From the NCBI GenBank assembly GCA_041589175.1, contig JBFHWF010000002.1, positions 17,905 through 81,904 of the forward strand: DNA of 64,000 nt. Reading direction: 5' to 3'. The position numbers were made by a program, and so were the translations under genes. Source of the stretch: SZUA-229 sp041589175 (lineage in GTDB: Bacteria; Pseudomonadota; Gammaproteobacteria; SZUA-229). A model generated the notes under the pieces. The model was given only the letters and a program-made list of their open reading frames with translations. It ran no database searches and had not been told where the DNA came from. Positions 17,543 to 26,965 of the stretch are shown here, piece after piece (the stretch's first letter is position 1; each line of letters opens with the position of its first letter).

Positions 17543-18871
17543 ATGTCATTTAATATTTCACTCAGTGGTTTGAACGCTGCATCATCCGATCTGGATGTGA
17601 CCAGTAATAATATCGCGAATGTGGCCACTACCGGATTTAAAGGGTCGCGTGCAGAATTTGCCGATATATTTGCAACCGCACGACTGGGTACAACTTCGAA
17701 AGCTGTTGGTGCGGGTGTTCAGTTAGCCAATGTCTCCCAGCAGTTCGGTCAGGGTAACCTGGAGTTTACCGAGAATACACTGGACATGGCCGTGAATGGT
17801 GAAGGTTTCTTTGTGCTTCGCCAGAATCAGAATAGCAGTGATATTGTTTATACCCGTGCCGGCGCTTTTCAGATTGATCAGAATGGTCTGGCAACCAATA
17901 GTCAGGGACAGATATTGCAGGTGTTTCCGGTAGATCAGAATTCAGGCAATGTTACGACTACGAGTTTGACCGGCACAATTCCACTGCAGGTTCCCAATAC
18001 CGTAGGTACACCCCAGGCGACTACACAGGTAGACATCAACCTGAACTTGCCCGCAGGAATAAGCCCGGCGATAAACCCAGCTGCACCAGGCGGTATTGAT
18101 GCCGAATTTACCGCTGCTCTTCCAGCCAGTACAGTAGTGCCGAGCACGACTAATTATCATAATTCAACGTCAGCAACGGTTTTTGATTCTCAGGGTAATT
18201 CACACATCCTCACGATGTATTTCATTATGACGGACGATGCCAATAATACCTGGGAAGTGCGTTCAACCATGGATGGCGTCCCCATGCAAATCGGTGGTGC
18301 TTTTTCACCGGCAACCATTGATTTTGACTCATCAGGTCAGCTGGACCTTGTAACTTCAACCACCAATGCCGCATTGAATTTCGATGCATTTGCTTTGACG
18401 AATGGTGCAGCAGCAATTGACATTACAATCGACTTCACTAACCAGGGTAATACGATTACCCAGGAAGCCCAGGGTAGTTTTACTGTTCAATCATTAAGTC
18501 AGGATGGATTTTCAACGGGCCGACTTTCAGGTCTTGAAGTGGCTGATGATGGGCTGGTTCGTGCAAGTTTTACCAATGGTCAAACAACTGCACTGGGTAA
18601 GCTGGCACTGGCTCGTTTTGAAAGTCCACAGGGTTTACGCCAGACGGGTAATACCAGCTGGGTAGAAACCGTTGAATCGGGTCCTGTTATTGGTGGTGAA
18701 GCAGGAACAGGTAACTTTGGTCTGATTCAGGCCGGTGCACTGGAAACATCGAATGTCGATCTGACTGCAGAGCTGGTAAACCTGATTACTGCACAACGTA
18801 ACTTCCAGGCTAACTCCAAGGCCATCGAAACAGCCAATAGTATTACGCAGACCATTATTAATATTACCTAA
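17543..18871 (+). CDS. flgE: Flagellar hook protein FlgE
   Basis: Main subunit of the hook. The N-terminal axial motif SGLNAASSDLDVTSNNIANVATTGFKG-type segment and the C-terminal helix (AELVNLITAQRNFQANSKAIETAN) flank a variable surface domain. The 442 residues are typical. The conserved DMAVNGEGFFVL and YTRAGAFQID segments are present. The hook length is set by FliK, encoded at 42950. Confidence 0.97.
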   Translation: MSFNISLSGLNAASSDLDVTSNNIANVATTGFKGSRAEFADIFATARLGTTSKAVGAGVQLANVSQQFGQGNLEFTENTLDMAVNGEGFFVLRQNQNSSDIVYTRAGAFQIDQNGLATNSQGQILQVFPVDQNSGNVTTTSLTGTIPLQVPNTVGTPQATTQVDINLNLPAGISPAINPAAPGGIDAEFTAALPASTVVPSTTNYHNSTSATVFDSQGNSHILTMYFIMTDDANNTWEVRSTMDGVPMQIGGAFSPATIDFDSSGQLDLVTSTTNAALNFDAFALTNGAAAIDITIDFTNQGNTITQEAQGSFTVQSLSQDGFSTGRLSGLEVADDGLVRASFTNGQTTALGKLALARFESPQGLRQTGNTSWVETVESGPVIGGEAGTGNFGLIQAGALETSNVDLTAELVNLITAQRNFQANSKAIETANSITQTIINIT

Positions 18872-18920
18872 TGATGGTTCGGCTAGACAGCTTGAAATGA
18901 AGTGATAAAGGTATCGAAAA

Positions 18921-19661
18921 ATGGATAAAGTGTTATTTACCGCAGCGAATGGTGCAAGGCAGGCCTTACAGGCACAGAGTGCGCTTGCCCATAATCTGGC
19001 AAACGTAAATACCGTGGGTTTTAAATCGCATTTTAATACCTTCACCAGCTGGCATGTGGATGGCCCGGGGTTAAATACCCGAGTGATGAACCAGCAACAT
19101 GCCGATCATGTGGATTTATCTGACGGTCCTATGACTACGACTGATCGCGAACTGGATGTAGCCATTAACGGTACCGGCTTTATCGCCGTGTTGAATTCTA
19201 AGGGCGAGGAAGCGTTTACTCGCGCGGGCGATTTTCGTATCGACAGTGTTGGACGATTAACCACAGGCGCCGGTTTTGCGGTACTCGGTAATGGCGGTCC
19301 TATTGCGATTCCTCCTGCAGAAAAAATTGAAATTGGTCAGGATGGATCAATCAGTATTTTACCGGTAGGGCAGACAGCGGATGCACTGGTGATTGCCGAT
19401 CGCATCAAGCTGGTTGATCCTGATCTTGGTGAAATCGATAAGGATGCCGATGGACTTTTTCAAAATCGTAATGGTGCAGCTGAACCGGCTTCACCTAACG
19501 TGGTACTGGAAAGTGGTGTCATCGAACACAGTAATGTGAATGCGGTCGGTCAGATGGTTGAGTTGATTACCAATGCCCGACAGTATGAAGCGAATGTAAA
19601 AGTGATGCAGGAAGCCAAGGCGACTGATGAAGCCTCGGCACAATTGCTGCGTAACAGTTAA
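18921..19661 (+). CDS. flgF: Flagellar proximal rod protein FlgF
   Basis: Rod subunit between FlgBC and FlgG. It starts MDKVLFTAANGARQALQAQ and has the axial motif HNLANVNTVGFK, the LDVAINGTGFIAV segment and a C-terminal helix (VGQMVELITNARQYEANVKVMQ). The 246 residues fit FlgF and are shorter than FlgG, which follows. Confidence 0.96.
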   Translation: MDKVLFTAANGARQALQAQSALAHNLANVNTVGFKSHFNTFTSWHVDGPGLNTRVMNQQHADHVDLSDGPMTTTDRELDVAINGTGFIAVLNSKGEEAFTRAGDFRIDSVGRLTTGAGFAVLGNGGPIAIPPAEKIEIGQDGSISILPVGQTADALVIADRIKLVDPDLGEIDKDADGLFQNRNGAAEPASPNVVLESGVIEHSNVNAVGQMVELITNARQYEANVKVMQEAKATDEASAQLLRNS

Positions 19662-19687
19662 GTTTAATTTAGCCTGGAGTAGACGGT

Positions 19688-20473
19688 ATGAACCCGGCAC
19701 TATGGATTTCAAAAACAGGTCTTGATGCACAGCAGACACGTATGTCTGTTATTTCAAATAACCTGGCGAACGTCAACACAACTGGATTTAAACGCGATCA
19801 GGCGATTTTTCAGGATCTGATCTACCAGAATCGCAGGCAGGTCGGTGGTCAGACGACGGAAGACAGTCGAGCGCCAACCGGTATGTTAATCGGTACAGGC
19901 GTGCGCGTTGTGGCAACCGAGAAACTCCATAATCAGGGTAATATTATCCAGACAGGTAAGTCACTGGATATCGCGATACTTGGTCGTGGTTTTTTTCAGA
20001 TTCAACAGCCCGATGGCTCTCTGGCCTATACCCGTGATGGTACCTTCCAGATGGATGCAGATGGTCAGGTCGTCACCTCACAGGGCCTGCTATTACAACC
20101 TGCATTAACGATACCAGCGGATACGCAAACTATTAGTATCGGTCAGGATGGAACGGTAACGGTTTTATCTGGAAATAATACGACGCCAACACAGATTGGC
20201 AATATTCAGCTGGCAGACTTCGTTAATCCATCCGGTTTACAACCGGAAGGAAATAACCTGTTTACCGAAACCGCATCCAGTGGTGCGCCCACTACGGGTA
20301 CGCCTGGCTTAACTGGCCTGGGTACACTGGAGAATGGTGCACTGGAAACCTCAAATGTCAACGTCGTGGAAGAGCTGGTGAATATGATTGAAACCCAGCG
20401 CGCATATGAAATGAACTCCAAGGTGATTTCGACCACTGACCAGATGCTTCAATACATCAGCAACAATATTTAA
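19688..20473 (+). CDS. flgG: Flagellar distal rod protein FlgG
   Basis: Distal rod subunit. It has the highly conserved start MNPALWISKTGLDAQQTRM, the axial motif ISNNLANVNTTGFKRD, the FQDLIYQN segment and a C-terminal VVEELVNMIETQRAYEMNSK. The 261 residues are standard. flgH follows after 24 bases. Confidence 0.98.
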   Translation: MNPALWISKTGLDAQQTRMSVISNNLANVNTTGFKRDQAIFQDLIYQNRRQVGGQTTEDSRAPTGMLIGTGVRVVATEKLHNQGNIIQTGKSLDIAILGRGFFQIQQPDGSLAYTRDGTFQMDADGQVVTSQGLLLQPALTIPADTQTISIGQDGTVTVLSGNNTTPTQIGNIQLADFVNPSGLQPEGNNLFTETASSGAPTTGTPGLTGLGTLENGALETSNVNVVEELVNMIETQRAYEMNSKVISTTDQMLQYISNNI

Positions 20474-20497
20474 TGTTGCCGATGCTGGAGATGTAAG

Positions 20498-21178
20498 ATG
20501 AAAAAGTTACTTAATTTAAAATGGCTCACACCACTGCTGGTTCTGTTGATGAGTGCCTGTGCCTCCGGCCCGGAAAAGCTGGCTGACTTCGAACCACTGG
20601 TCCGGCCCGTAGCACCTCAGCCACCCAGCTATCAGAATGGTTCGTTGTTTCAACAGAATAGTGTCTCATTGTTTGAAGATCCCAAGCCGTATCGAATTGG
20701 TGACATCATCACGATTAAATTACAGGAGAGCACCAGTGCCTCCAAGTCGGCGGGTACCAGTTCATCCAAGGAAGATGAATACACCATGACGGCGCCGACA
20801 CTGTTTGGTCTGAATCCAACACATAATGGTCAGAACCTGTTTGAAATGAGTGTTTCACCGGAGCGTGAATTTTCGGGCTCCGCAGATAGCTCACAAAGCA
20901 ATAGTCTGTCCGGTGAAATCACAGTGACGGTCGTTGATATCTTGCCAAACAGGAATCTTGTGGTGCAGGGTGAGAAGTGGTTTACCTTGAATCAGGGTAA
21001 AGAGTACATACGCATTGCGGGTGTGATTCGTCCGCAGGATGTATCGCCGGATAATACGATTGCCTCATCCAAGCTGGCCGATGCACAGATTGCCTATAGT
21101 GGTGAAGGCTTCCTCGCCGATACCAATGAGCAGGGCTGGCTGGGTCAGTTTCTCAATAGCAGCTGGTGGCCTTTTTAA
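20498..21178 (+). CDS. flgH: Flagellar L-ring lipoprotein FlgH
   Basis: Outer-membrane lipoprotein that forms the L-ring bushing. The lipobox LMSAC places the lipidated cysteine at residue 21. Family segments are present: YRIGDIITIKLQESTSASKSA and GVIRPQDVSPDNTIASSKLADAQIAY. The 226 residues are normal. A strong terminator follows directly, so FlgH is probably the last product of the flgB transcription unit. Confidence 0.97.
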   Translation: MKKLLNLKWLTPLLVLLMSACASGPEKLADFEPLVRPVAPQPPSYQNGSLFQQNSVSLFEDPKPYRIGDIITIKLQESTSASKSAGTSSSKEDEYTMTAPTLFGLNPTHNGQNLFEMSVSPEREFSGSADSSQSNSLSGEITVTVVDILPNRNLVVQGEKWFTLNQGKEYIRIAGVIRPQDVSPDNTIASSKLADAQIAYSGEGFLADTNEQGWLGQFLNSSWWPF

Positions 21179-21203
21179 ACCAGCATACCATCGATTTGCC
21201 ATC

Positions 21204-21240
21204 AGCCTGGATGTTTGAGCCCAACATCCGGGCTTTTTTT
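21204..21240 (+). terminator. Rho-independent terminator after flgH
   Basis: The stem AGCCTGGATGTT/AACATCCGGGCT, with one mismatch and a 7-base loop, runs straight into seven or more T residues. It would end most transcription from the flgB promoter and isolates flgIJKL. Confidence 0.9.
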
Positions 21241-21286
21241 TGCCCGTTCATCCGTGGCCACTTTTATCGCTCTTGAAATTTAAGTA

Positions 21287-21303
21287 TTGGCCTCTGTTTT
21301 GCA
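21287..21303 (+). promoter_or_regulatory. Sigma-54 promoter of flgIJKL
   Basis: TTGGCCTC-TGTT-TTGCA with exact GG-N10-GC spacing (GG 21289-21290, GC 21301-21302). It lies about 40 bases before the flgI ATG and directly after the flgH terminator, so the flg genes form two sigma-54 units. Confidence 0.82.
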
Positions 21304-21343
21304 GTAATTCCAGTATATGTATTGATATATCTGGAGAGTGCCA

Positions 21344-22453
21344 ATGCTTTGGCGAGGTTTGTTATCATTTTTCTGTTTGAGTGTCTGCCTGATTGGCTCA
21401 GCGACGGCCGAGCGAATCAAGGATATCGCCACTATTGCAGGGGTTAGAGATAATCAGCTGGTGGGCTATGGGCTGGTCGTTGGCCTGGATGGCACCGGCG
21501 ACCAGACATCGCAAACACCCTTCACCACACAGAGCTTCAAGAACATGCTGCAACAATACGGCATAGTTTTGCCGGAAGGTACTAACCCACAGCTGAAAAA
21601 TGTTGCCGCTGTTGCCATTCATGCCAGCCTGCCGCCATTTGCGAAAACCGGACAGAAAATAGATATCACCGTGTCATCGCTGGGTAATGCCAAAAGCCTG
21701 CGAGGTGGAAGTTTGTTAATGACACCATTGAAAGGTGCGGATGGCAATATCTATGCAGTGGCCCAGGGTAACCTGGTGGTGGGTGGTTTTGGTGTGGCCG
21801 GCAGTGATGGCTCCAAAGTGACGGTGAATGTGCCCAGTGTTGGCCGAATTCCGAATGGAGCATCGATTGAGCGCGAGGTGCCCAATCCATTTGCACAGAT
21901 GGACAAGGTTGTGCTCAACCTGAACCGGAGTGACTTTACCACCGCCAACCGAGTGGTACAGGCCATCAATAACGTACTTGGCCCAGACAGTGCCCATGCG
22001 CTGGATGCGGTATCGATACAGGTACTGACACCACCCACAACCACACAGAAAGTCGAATTTGTCTCCTTCCTGGAAAATCTGCAAGTTGCGCCAGACAGTG
22101 CACCCGCAAGAATTATTATTAACTCAAGAACCGGCACCATTGTTATCACCGCAGATGTGCGTGTGAAAAGCGCCGCCGTTGCTCACGGTAATCTGGTGGT
22201 GAGTGTCACTGCCGACCCGATTGTGAGCCAGCCGGGTGGTGCGCTTAACCAGGGTACAACCGCAGTCGTCGCTCGTGATCAGATTAATGTGGAACAGGAA
22301 GATGCGCGGATGTTTATGTTCCGCGCCGGGGTGAGCCTGCGTGAGCTGGTCGATGCAGTGAATCGAGTGGGTGCAGCACCGGGTGACCTTGTGGCCATGC
22401 TGGAGGCGCTTAAGCAGTCCGGTTCATTAAGTGCAGAATTGATAGTGATCTGA
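21344..22453 (+). CDS. flgI: Flagellar P-ring protein FlgI
   Basis: Periplasmic protein that forms the P-ring around the rod. ATG 21344 is chosen because GGAG at 21333-21336 is 7 bases before it; the GTG two codons upstream is too close. A signal peptide ends near SATA. Conserved segments include RIKDIATIAGVRDNQLVGYGLVVGLDGTGD. The 369 residues are typical. The last base of the stop codon is the first base of flgJ. Confidence 0.97.
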   Translation: MLWRGLLSFFCLSVCLIGSATAERIKDIATIAGVRDNQLVGYGLVVGLDGTGDQTSQTPFTTQSFKNMLQQYGIVLPEGTNPQLKNVAAVAIHASLPPFAKTGQKIDITVSSLGNAKSLRGGSLLMTPLKGADGNIYAVAQGNLVVGGFGVAGSDGSKVTVNVPSVGRIPNGASIEREVPNPFAQMDKVVLNLNRSDFTTANRVVQAINNVLGPDSAHALDAVSIQVLTPPTTTQKVEFVSFLENLQVAPDSAPARIIINSRTGTIVITADVRVKSAAVAHGNLVVSVTADPIVSQPGGALNQGTTAVVARDQINVEQEDARMFMFRAGVSLRELVDAVNRVGAAPGDLVAMLEALKQSGSLSAELIVI

Positions 22454-23424
22454 TGATTAGCGAGCCGTCACAAAACCTGTATGCAGACTTCGGTCATATA
22501 ACCGAGCTAAAAAAAGGTGCCCGCGAACAGGACCGGGAAACCATTCGTGAAGTGGCGCGGCAGTTCGAATCTCTGTTTGTGCAGATGATGCTAAAAAGCA
22601 TGCGAGATACGGTGCCACAGAGTGAGTTATTTGGTAGTCATTCAGAGCGCATGTATCGCGATATGTATGACAAACAGATCAGCCTGAATATTTCTAATGG
22701 CAAGGGCATCGGTCTGGCCAGAGTGATAGAGCGACAGCTGGGTGGAGCACCTGAGGACAGTATCGAACCGAAACCCATACAGGCCTATCTGGCAAGCCCA
22801 CTGCCTGTAACATCATCGCTCCCACCTGTGGTTGAGCTTTCCAGAATAAGCCAGCCAGGGGAAGGCGCAAAGGTCATGCAGTCAAAGGCTCCGGAGGCTG
22901 CTGAAATACAGCAGACCTGGGACACACCAGAGGCCTTTATCGATGACATCTGGCCTCATGCGCAACGTGCTGCAAAGCGTCTGGGCGTAGATCCTGAAGT
23001 TCTGATGGCGCAGTCCGCGCTGGAAACAGGCTGGGGCAAGTATCTGCCGCTTCGAGCGGATGGCAGTAGTAGCTTCAACCTGTTTGGTATTAAGGCGGAT
23101 CATCGCTGGGATGGAGACCGGGTCAGCATCAATACCCGAGAATTCCGACATGGGGTGATGCAGCGGGAAGAGGCCCAGTTCCGTGCTTATGATTCGGTCT
23201 CAGAAGCATTTGATGATTATGCAGACTTTATTATGCAGAGTCCGCGTTATCAGAAGGCGCTGGAACATGGCTATGATGCCGATGCCTATGCCCGGGAACT
23301 ACAGCGGGCGGGTTATGCGACAGACCCTGATTATGCAAAGAAAATCAACAGGATACGAAACGGTGAGCTGCTCAATGATCAGCTTTCAACATTCAAGAAT
23401 TCGGCCGAAGTGCCGCTAACCTGA
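22453..23424 (+). CDS. flgJ: Flagellar rod-capping protein / muramidase FlgJ
   Basis: A bifunctional protein: the N-terminal domain caps the growing rod (EVARQFESLFVQMMLKSMRDTVP), and the C-terminal domain is a peptidoglycan hydrolase that opens the cell wall. The hydrolase carries VDPEVLMAQSALETGWGKYLP with the catalytic Glu, and NLFGIKAD. The 323 residues include a proline/serine linker near 110-155. It overlaps flgI by one base. Confidence 0.96.
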   Translation: MISEPSQNLYADFGHITELKKGAREQDRETIREVARQFESLFVQMMLKSMRDTVPQSELFGSHSERMYRDMYDKQISLNISNGKGIGLARVIERQLGGAPEDSIEPKPIQAYLASPLPVTSSLPPVVELSRISQPGEGAKVMQSKAPEAAEIQQTWDTPEAFIDDIWPHAQRAAKRLGVDPEVLMAQSALETGWGKYLPLRADGSSSFNLFGIKADHRWDGDRVSINTREFRHGVMQREEAQFRAYDSVSEAFDDYADFIMQSPRYQKALEHGYDADAYARELQRAGYATDPDYAKKINRIRNGELLNDQLSTFKNSAEVPLT

Positions 23425-23477
23425 GTAGCAGGTAAGCAAATTGGCCATGCCGAAGCGATGCTAAAGAACAGAGAGCA

Positions 23478-25382
23478 ATGACAGGAATCTTAAATACATC
23501 AGTGAGCGGTCTTAAGGCGTTTCAGTCTGCCCTTAATACCACCTCGCATAATATCGCCAATGTGCAGACGGATGGCTATAGTCGCCAGCGCGTCGAGCTG
23601 GATACGCGTCCACCACAACAGTTTGGCAATATCTTTATTGGCCAGGGTGTGGGTGTTACCGATGTGCAGCGTATTATCGATGAGTTTGTCACCGCTAATA
23701 TCCGGGAATTCAGTTCATCGTTTAATCGCCTGGAAATGATGGAAACCTTTGCCAGTCGCCTGGAGAACCTGATTGCCGATGAAAATGGCAGCCTGCTACC
23801 CGCACTGGACGATTTCTTTAACGCCGCCAGTGATGTCGCTAATGACCCCAGCTCGCCAGCACCGCGGGTGACATTGATCGCTGCGGCGGAAAATCTACAG
23901 GCTCGGTTCACCTCTCTTTCAACCGAAATGCAGAATCTGGATCAGGAGGTCGACCGTCGCATCCAGTTTGAAGTGGCAGACATCAATGCCATCACAACTG
24001 AAATTGCACGAATTAACGATAATATTGAACGCATTAGCAGTACGGATAACGAGCCCGCCGATTTGCTGGATAAACGCGATCAATTACTGCAACAGCTATC
24101 TGAAAAAGTTTCAGTGACAGTCGTTGAACAGACAGATGGAATTATTAATGTACTCGTTGGCTCCGGGCAATTACTCGTAACGGGAGCGATCACCAATCAG
24201 TTATCAGCAGTGGTTGATCCGAATAATACGGATCGGCTGGGAATTCAGCTGGTAAGTAATAGTGGTAGTGTAAATATTACGAGCAGTATCAGTGGTGGCT
24301 CGCTGGGTGGCCTGCTAGATTTTCGTGATAACGTGCTAACCGATACGCAAAACAGTCTTGGGCGAACAGCGATAGCACTGGCAGAAACCTTTAATAGTCA
24401 GCATCGTGATGGCTATGACCTGAATGGTAATCTGGGCACAGATTTTTTTAGTGTGAGTGCACCACAGGTGCTGGGCGCAACAACCAATAATCCAGCAACG
24501 GGTACGCCTACGGCGGTAATCAGTGATGTGACAGCACTTACTATTTCTGACTATCGTGCAGACTTCGTCGGTGGTAATTACACCATAACACGTCTTAGTG
24601 ACAATGCCGTAGTGGCGGGTCCTGCAGTTGGTCCAGTGTTTGCGAATGTGGATGGTGTGGATTTTGATTTTACCGGTATAGGGGCAGTGGCCGGTGATTC
24701 CTTTATCTTCCGTCCAACACGACAGGGTGCAGAGAGTTTTCGCACGCTGATTACCGATGTCAATGATATTGCCGCGGCATCACCGATACGCGGTGTCGAT
24801 ACCACCGCTAATATCGGTGATGTGACAATTTCAAATGAAACCGTGACTGATGTGACTGATGCTAATTTGCTAAACACGGTTACCGTGACCTTCAATACAC
24901 CGGCAAACACCTTTGATGTGTTTGATGTTACGGGTGCCGCGCTGTTAGCCGGTGGCGTTGCCTATACCGATGGTATGACGATTAGTTTTAATGGCTGGTC
25001 GGCAACTTTAAATGGTAGTCCACAGCCCGGTGATGTACTCACAATCGAAGAGAATACCGGCGCTGCAACAGATAACCGTAATGCACTATTCTTTGCAGAC
25101 CTGAGTAATCAGCAGTTTATCGGTGGTAATACGGCAAGCTATGAACAATCATACAGCGCAATGACAGCAAACGTGGGTGCGGTGACTCAACAAATCAAGA
25201 TTAATCGTGATGTGGAAGAAAGCATGCTGAATGCTTCCGTGGCAGAACGCGAGTCCATATCAGGCGTGAATCTGGATGAAGAGGCGGCTAATCTGATTCG
25301 ATTCCAGCAGGCTTACCAGGCATCCGCCAGGGTTGTGCAGACAGCGCAAACTATTTTTCAGACATTACTAGATGCAACCTAG
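23478..25382 (+). CDS. flgK: Hook-filament junction protein FlgK (HAP1)
   Basis: First junction protein between hook and filament. The N-terminal helices have SGLKAFQSALNTTSHNIANV and DGYSRQRVEL; the C-terminus has the conserved SGVNLDEEAANLIRFQQAYQASARVVQ-type ending. At 634 residues it is longer than the enteric protein (about 550) because of a beta-rich insertion at roughly 330-530. That insertion contains a unit also found in FlgL (AYTDGMTISFNGW, then GSPQPGDVLTI). FlgN, encoded at 10804, is its expected chaperone. Confidence 0.96.
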   Translation: MTGILNTSVSGLKAFQSALNTTSHNIANVQTDGYSRQRVELDTRPPQQFGNIFIGQGVGVTDVQRIIDEFVTANIREFSSSFNRLEMMETFASRLENLIADENGSLLPALDDFFNAASDVANDPSSPAPRVTLIAAAENLQARFTSLSTEMQNLDQEVDRRIQFEVADINAITTEIARINDNIERISSTDNEPADLLDKRDQLLQQLSEKVSVTVVEQTDGIINVLVGSGQLLVTGAITNQLSAVVDPNNTDRLGIQLVSNSGSVNITSSISGGSLGGLLDFRDNVLTDTQNSLGRTAIALAETFNSQHRDGYDLNGNLGTDFFSVSAPQVLGATTNNPATGTPTAVISDVTALTISDYRADFVGGNYTITRLSDNAVVAGPAVGPVFANVDGVDFDFTGIGAVAGDSFIFRPTRQGAESFRTLITDVNDIAAASPIRGVDTTANIGDVTISNETVTDVTDANLLNTVTVTFNTPANTFDVFDVTGAALLAGGVAYTDGMTISFNGWSATLNGSPQPGDVLTIEENTGAATDNRNALFFADLSNQQFIGGNTASYEQSYSAMTANVGAVTQQIKINRDVEESMLNASVAERESISGVNLDEEAANLIRFQQAYQASARVVQTAQTIFQTLLDAT

Positions 25383-25400
25383 ATATAAGAGATTGATACC

Positions 25401-26609
25401 ATGCGTGTTTCAACTTCACTGATTTACACTCAAAGTTTGCGGAATATGTTGCAGCAACAATCTGAGGTTATTCGTACACAGCAACAGCTGGCAACAGGTA
25501 AGCAGAATCTTGTGCCGTCTGATGATCCAAGCACGGCTTCTAGAATTCTGGATTTGAATGATGCATTAAATAAGATTGGCCAATATGAAGAAAATGCAAA
25601 CTTTGCGGTACAGCGACTTGGTGTAGAAGAAAGTATCCTTGGGAGTGTAGAAAACCTGTTGCAGAGAGTCAGGGAGCTGACTATTCAGGCGGGGAATCTG
25701 GCGACCCTGGATCCAGTCTCCAAGGTTGCAATAGCGGATGAGATTAGAGAATTAAATAATGAGCTCTTTAATCTGGTAAACACGAGAGATGTCAACGGTG
25801 AATACCTGTTCTCTGGTTATCAGACCGGTACACAGCCATTCACTATTGATGCTTCGGGAAACTATGTTTATAACGGTGATCAGGGGCAATTGGAATTGCA
25901 GATAGGTGAAAATCGAAAGATCCTGACTAATGATTCAGGTGCAGACGTATTTCAATTGATCCGTAATGGTAATGGTTCATTTATTACTGATAATAATATA
26001 GCAAACACAGGGAATGGTGTGATATCGACAGGCAGTGTGCTGAATCCATCGGCATTTCTAAGTGATGACTATACGATACGATTTACTAGTGCAACAACGT
26101 ATGAAGTTGATAATAATACTACTGGTGCAGTTAATATAATCGGAGCTCAGGCATATACAGATGGTGGTTCAATTTCATTTGATGGTTTGGAAGTGTCGAT
26201 ATCAGGCACACCTGCAGTTGGTGATAGTTTTACTGTTAACGCGAGCCGTAACCAGAGCATTATGACGACGCTACGAGATTTGAGTAGTGCGATAACAGGT
26301 ACAACGAGCTCACCAGCGGGTAATGCACAGTATATTCAAAGTATTGCGTCAGCGCTTAATAATATTGACCGTGGAATGGAAAATATTATTGAAGTGCGAA
26401 CTCGTGTAGGCGCGCGCCTCAACTCGATTGATGCGCAACGTGATGACAACGATGCTCGTAAATTGCAGTTTACATCGGTGAAATCTGATATCGAGGATTT
26501 GGATTTTGCGGAAGCGATTAGCCGTCTGACGTTTCAGTCTACTGCGCTACAGGCTTCACAACAGACATTTGCACGTGTCCAAGATCTTTCCCTGTTTGAT
26601 TTTATTTAG
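25401..26609 (+). CDS. flgL: Hook-filament junction protein FlgL (HAP3)
   Basis: Second junction protein. The N-terminal flagellin-like helices begin MRVSTSLIYTQSLRNMLQQQ, with LATGKQNLVPSDDPSTASRIL, and the C-terminal helix includes QSTALQASQQTFARVQDLSLFDFI. The 402 residues are in the family range for gammaproteobacteria. It carries the same beta unit as FlgK (AYTDGGSISFDG, then GTPAVGDSFTV). Compared with flgK the gene is noticeably richer in A and T and uses AGA/AGG more often. It ends 32 bases from the convergent fliT-like gene. Confidence 0.95.
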   Translation: MRVSTSLIYTQSLRNMLQQQSEVIRTQQQLATGKQNLVPSDDPSTASRILDLNDALNKIGQYEENANFAVQRLGVEESILGSVENLLQRVRELTIQAGNLATLDPVSKVAIADEIRELNNELFNLVNTRDVNGEYLFSGYQTGTQPFTIDASGNYVYNGDQGQLELQIGENRKILTNDSGADVFQLIRNGNGSFITDNNIANTGNGVISTGSVLNPSAFLSDDYTIRFTSATTYEVDNNTTGAVNIIGAQAYTDGGSISFDGLEVSISGTPAVGDSFTVNASRNQSIMTTLRDLSSAITGTTSSPAGNAQYIQSIASALNNIDRGMENIIEVRTRVGARLNSIDAQRDDNDARKLQFTSVKSDIEDLDFAEAISRLTFQSTALQASQQTFARVQDLSLFDFI

Positions 26610-26641
26610 CGTGCTATCAATTTCGATATATAGTTCAGTTC

Positions 26642-26962
26642 TCAGGAATTATCGAGATAACTGTTAATAGCGGATTTTGATTTTGCTGCTGATGATTTTT
26701 TGTTCATCAAAACTTGTTGATGGCTCTTGGCTATTTCAATTAGGTGGTTATTTAAATCAGCAATGGTTTCCAGTTGATTGCGTATTTTTTGCTGTATTGA
26801 AGAGGTTTCGTAACTTACTTTATCATGTATATCACGAATAATGGCATCTCTCTGCTCAATTAGAGAGTGAATCTCATTCCATTCATCATTTCTAGCGTTA
26901 TCAAGTGCATGCTCTGTAAGCTGGTAGGCTTGTAGAGAGAGGTTGATAAGGTGGCTATCCAT
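26642..26962 (-). CDS. fliT: FliT-like flagellar chaperone
   Basis: A 106-residue helical protein, the last gene of the fliD-fliS-fliT run. Its helix-loop-helix pattern with HSLIEQRDAIIRDI resembles the FliT family, which chaperones the filament cap FliD. Primary sequence conservation is weak, so the name rests mainly on size, helical content and position directly after fliS. Confidence 0.75.
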   Translation of the reverse strand: MDSHLINLSLQAYQLTEHALDNARNDEWNEIHSLIEQRDAIIRDIHDKVSYETSSIQQKIRNQLETIADLNNHLIEIAKSHQQVLMNKKSSAAKSKSAINSYLDNS

Positions 26963-26965
26963 TTC

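Noticed and set aside
23438..23460. GG-N10-GC match upstream of flgK (TTGGCCATGCCGAAGC)
   Set aside because: The -12 part is AAGC, not TTGC, and flgK follows flgJ closely; probably chance.
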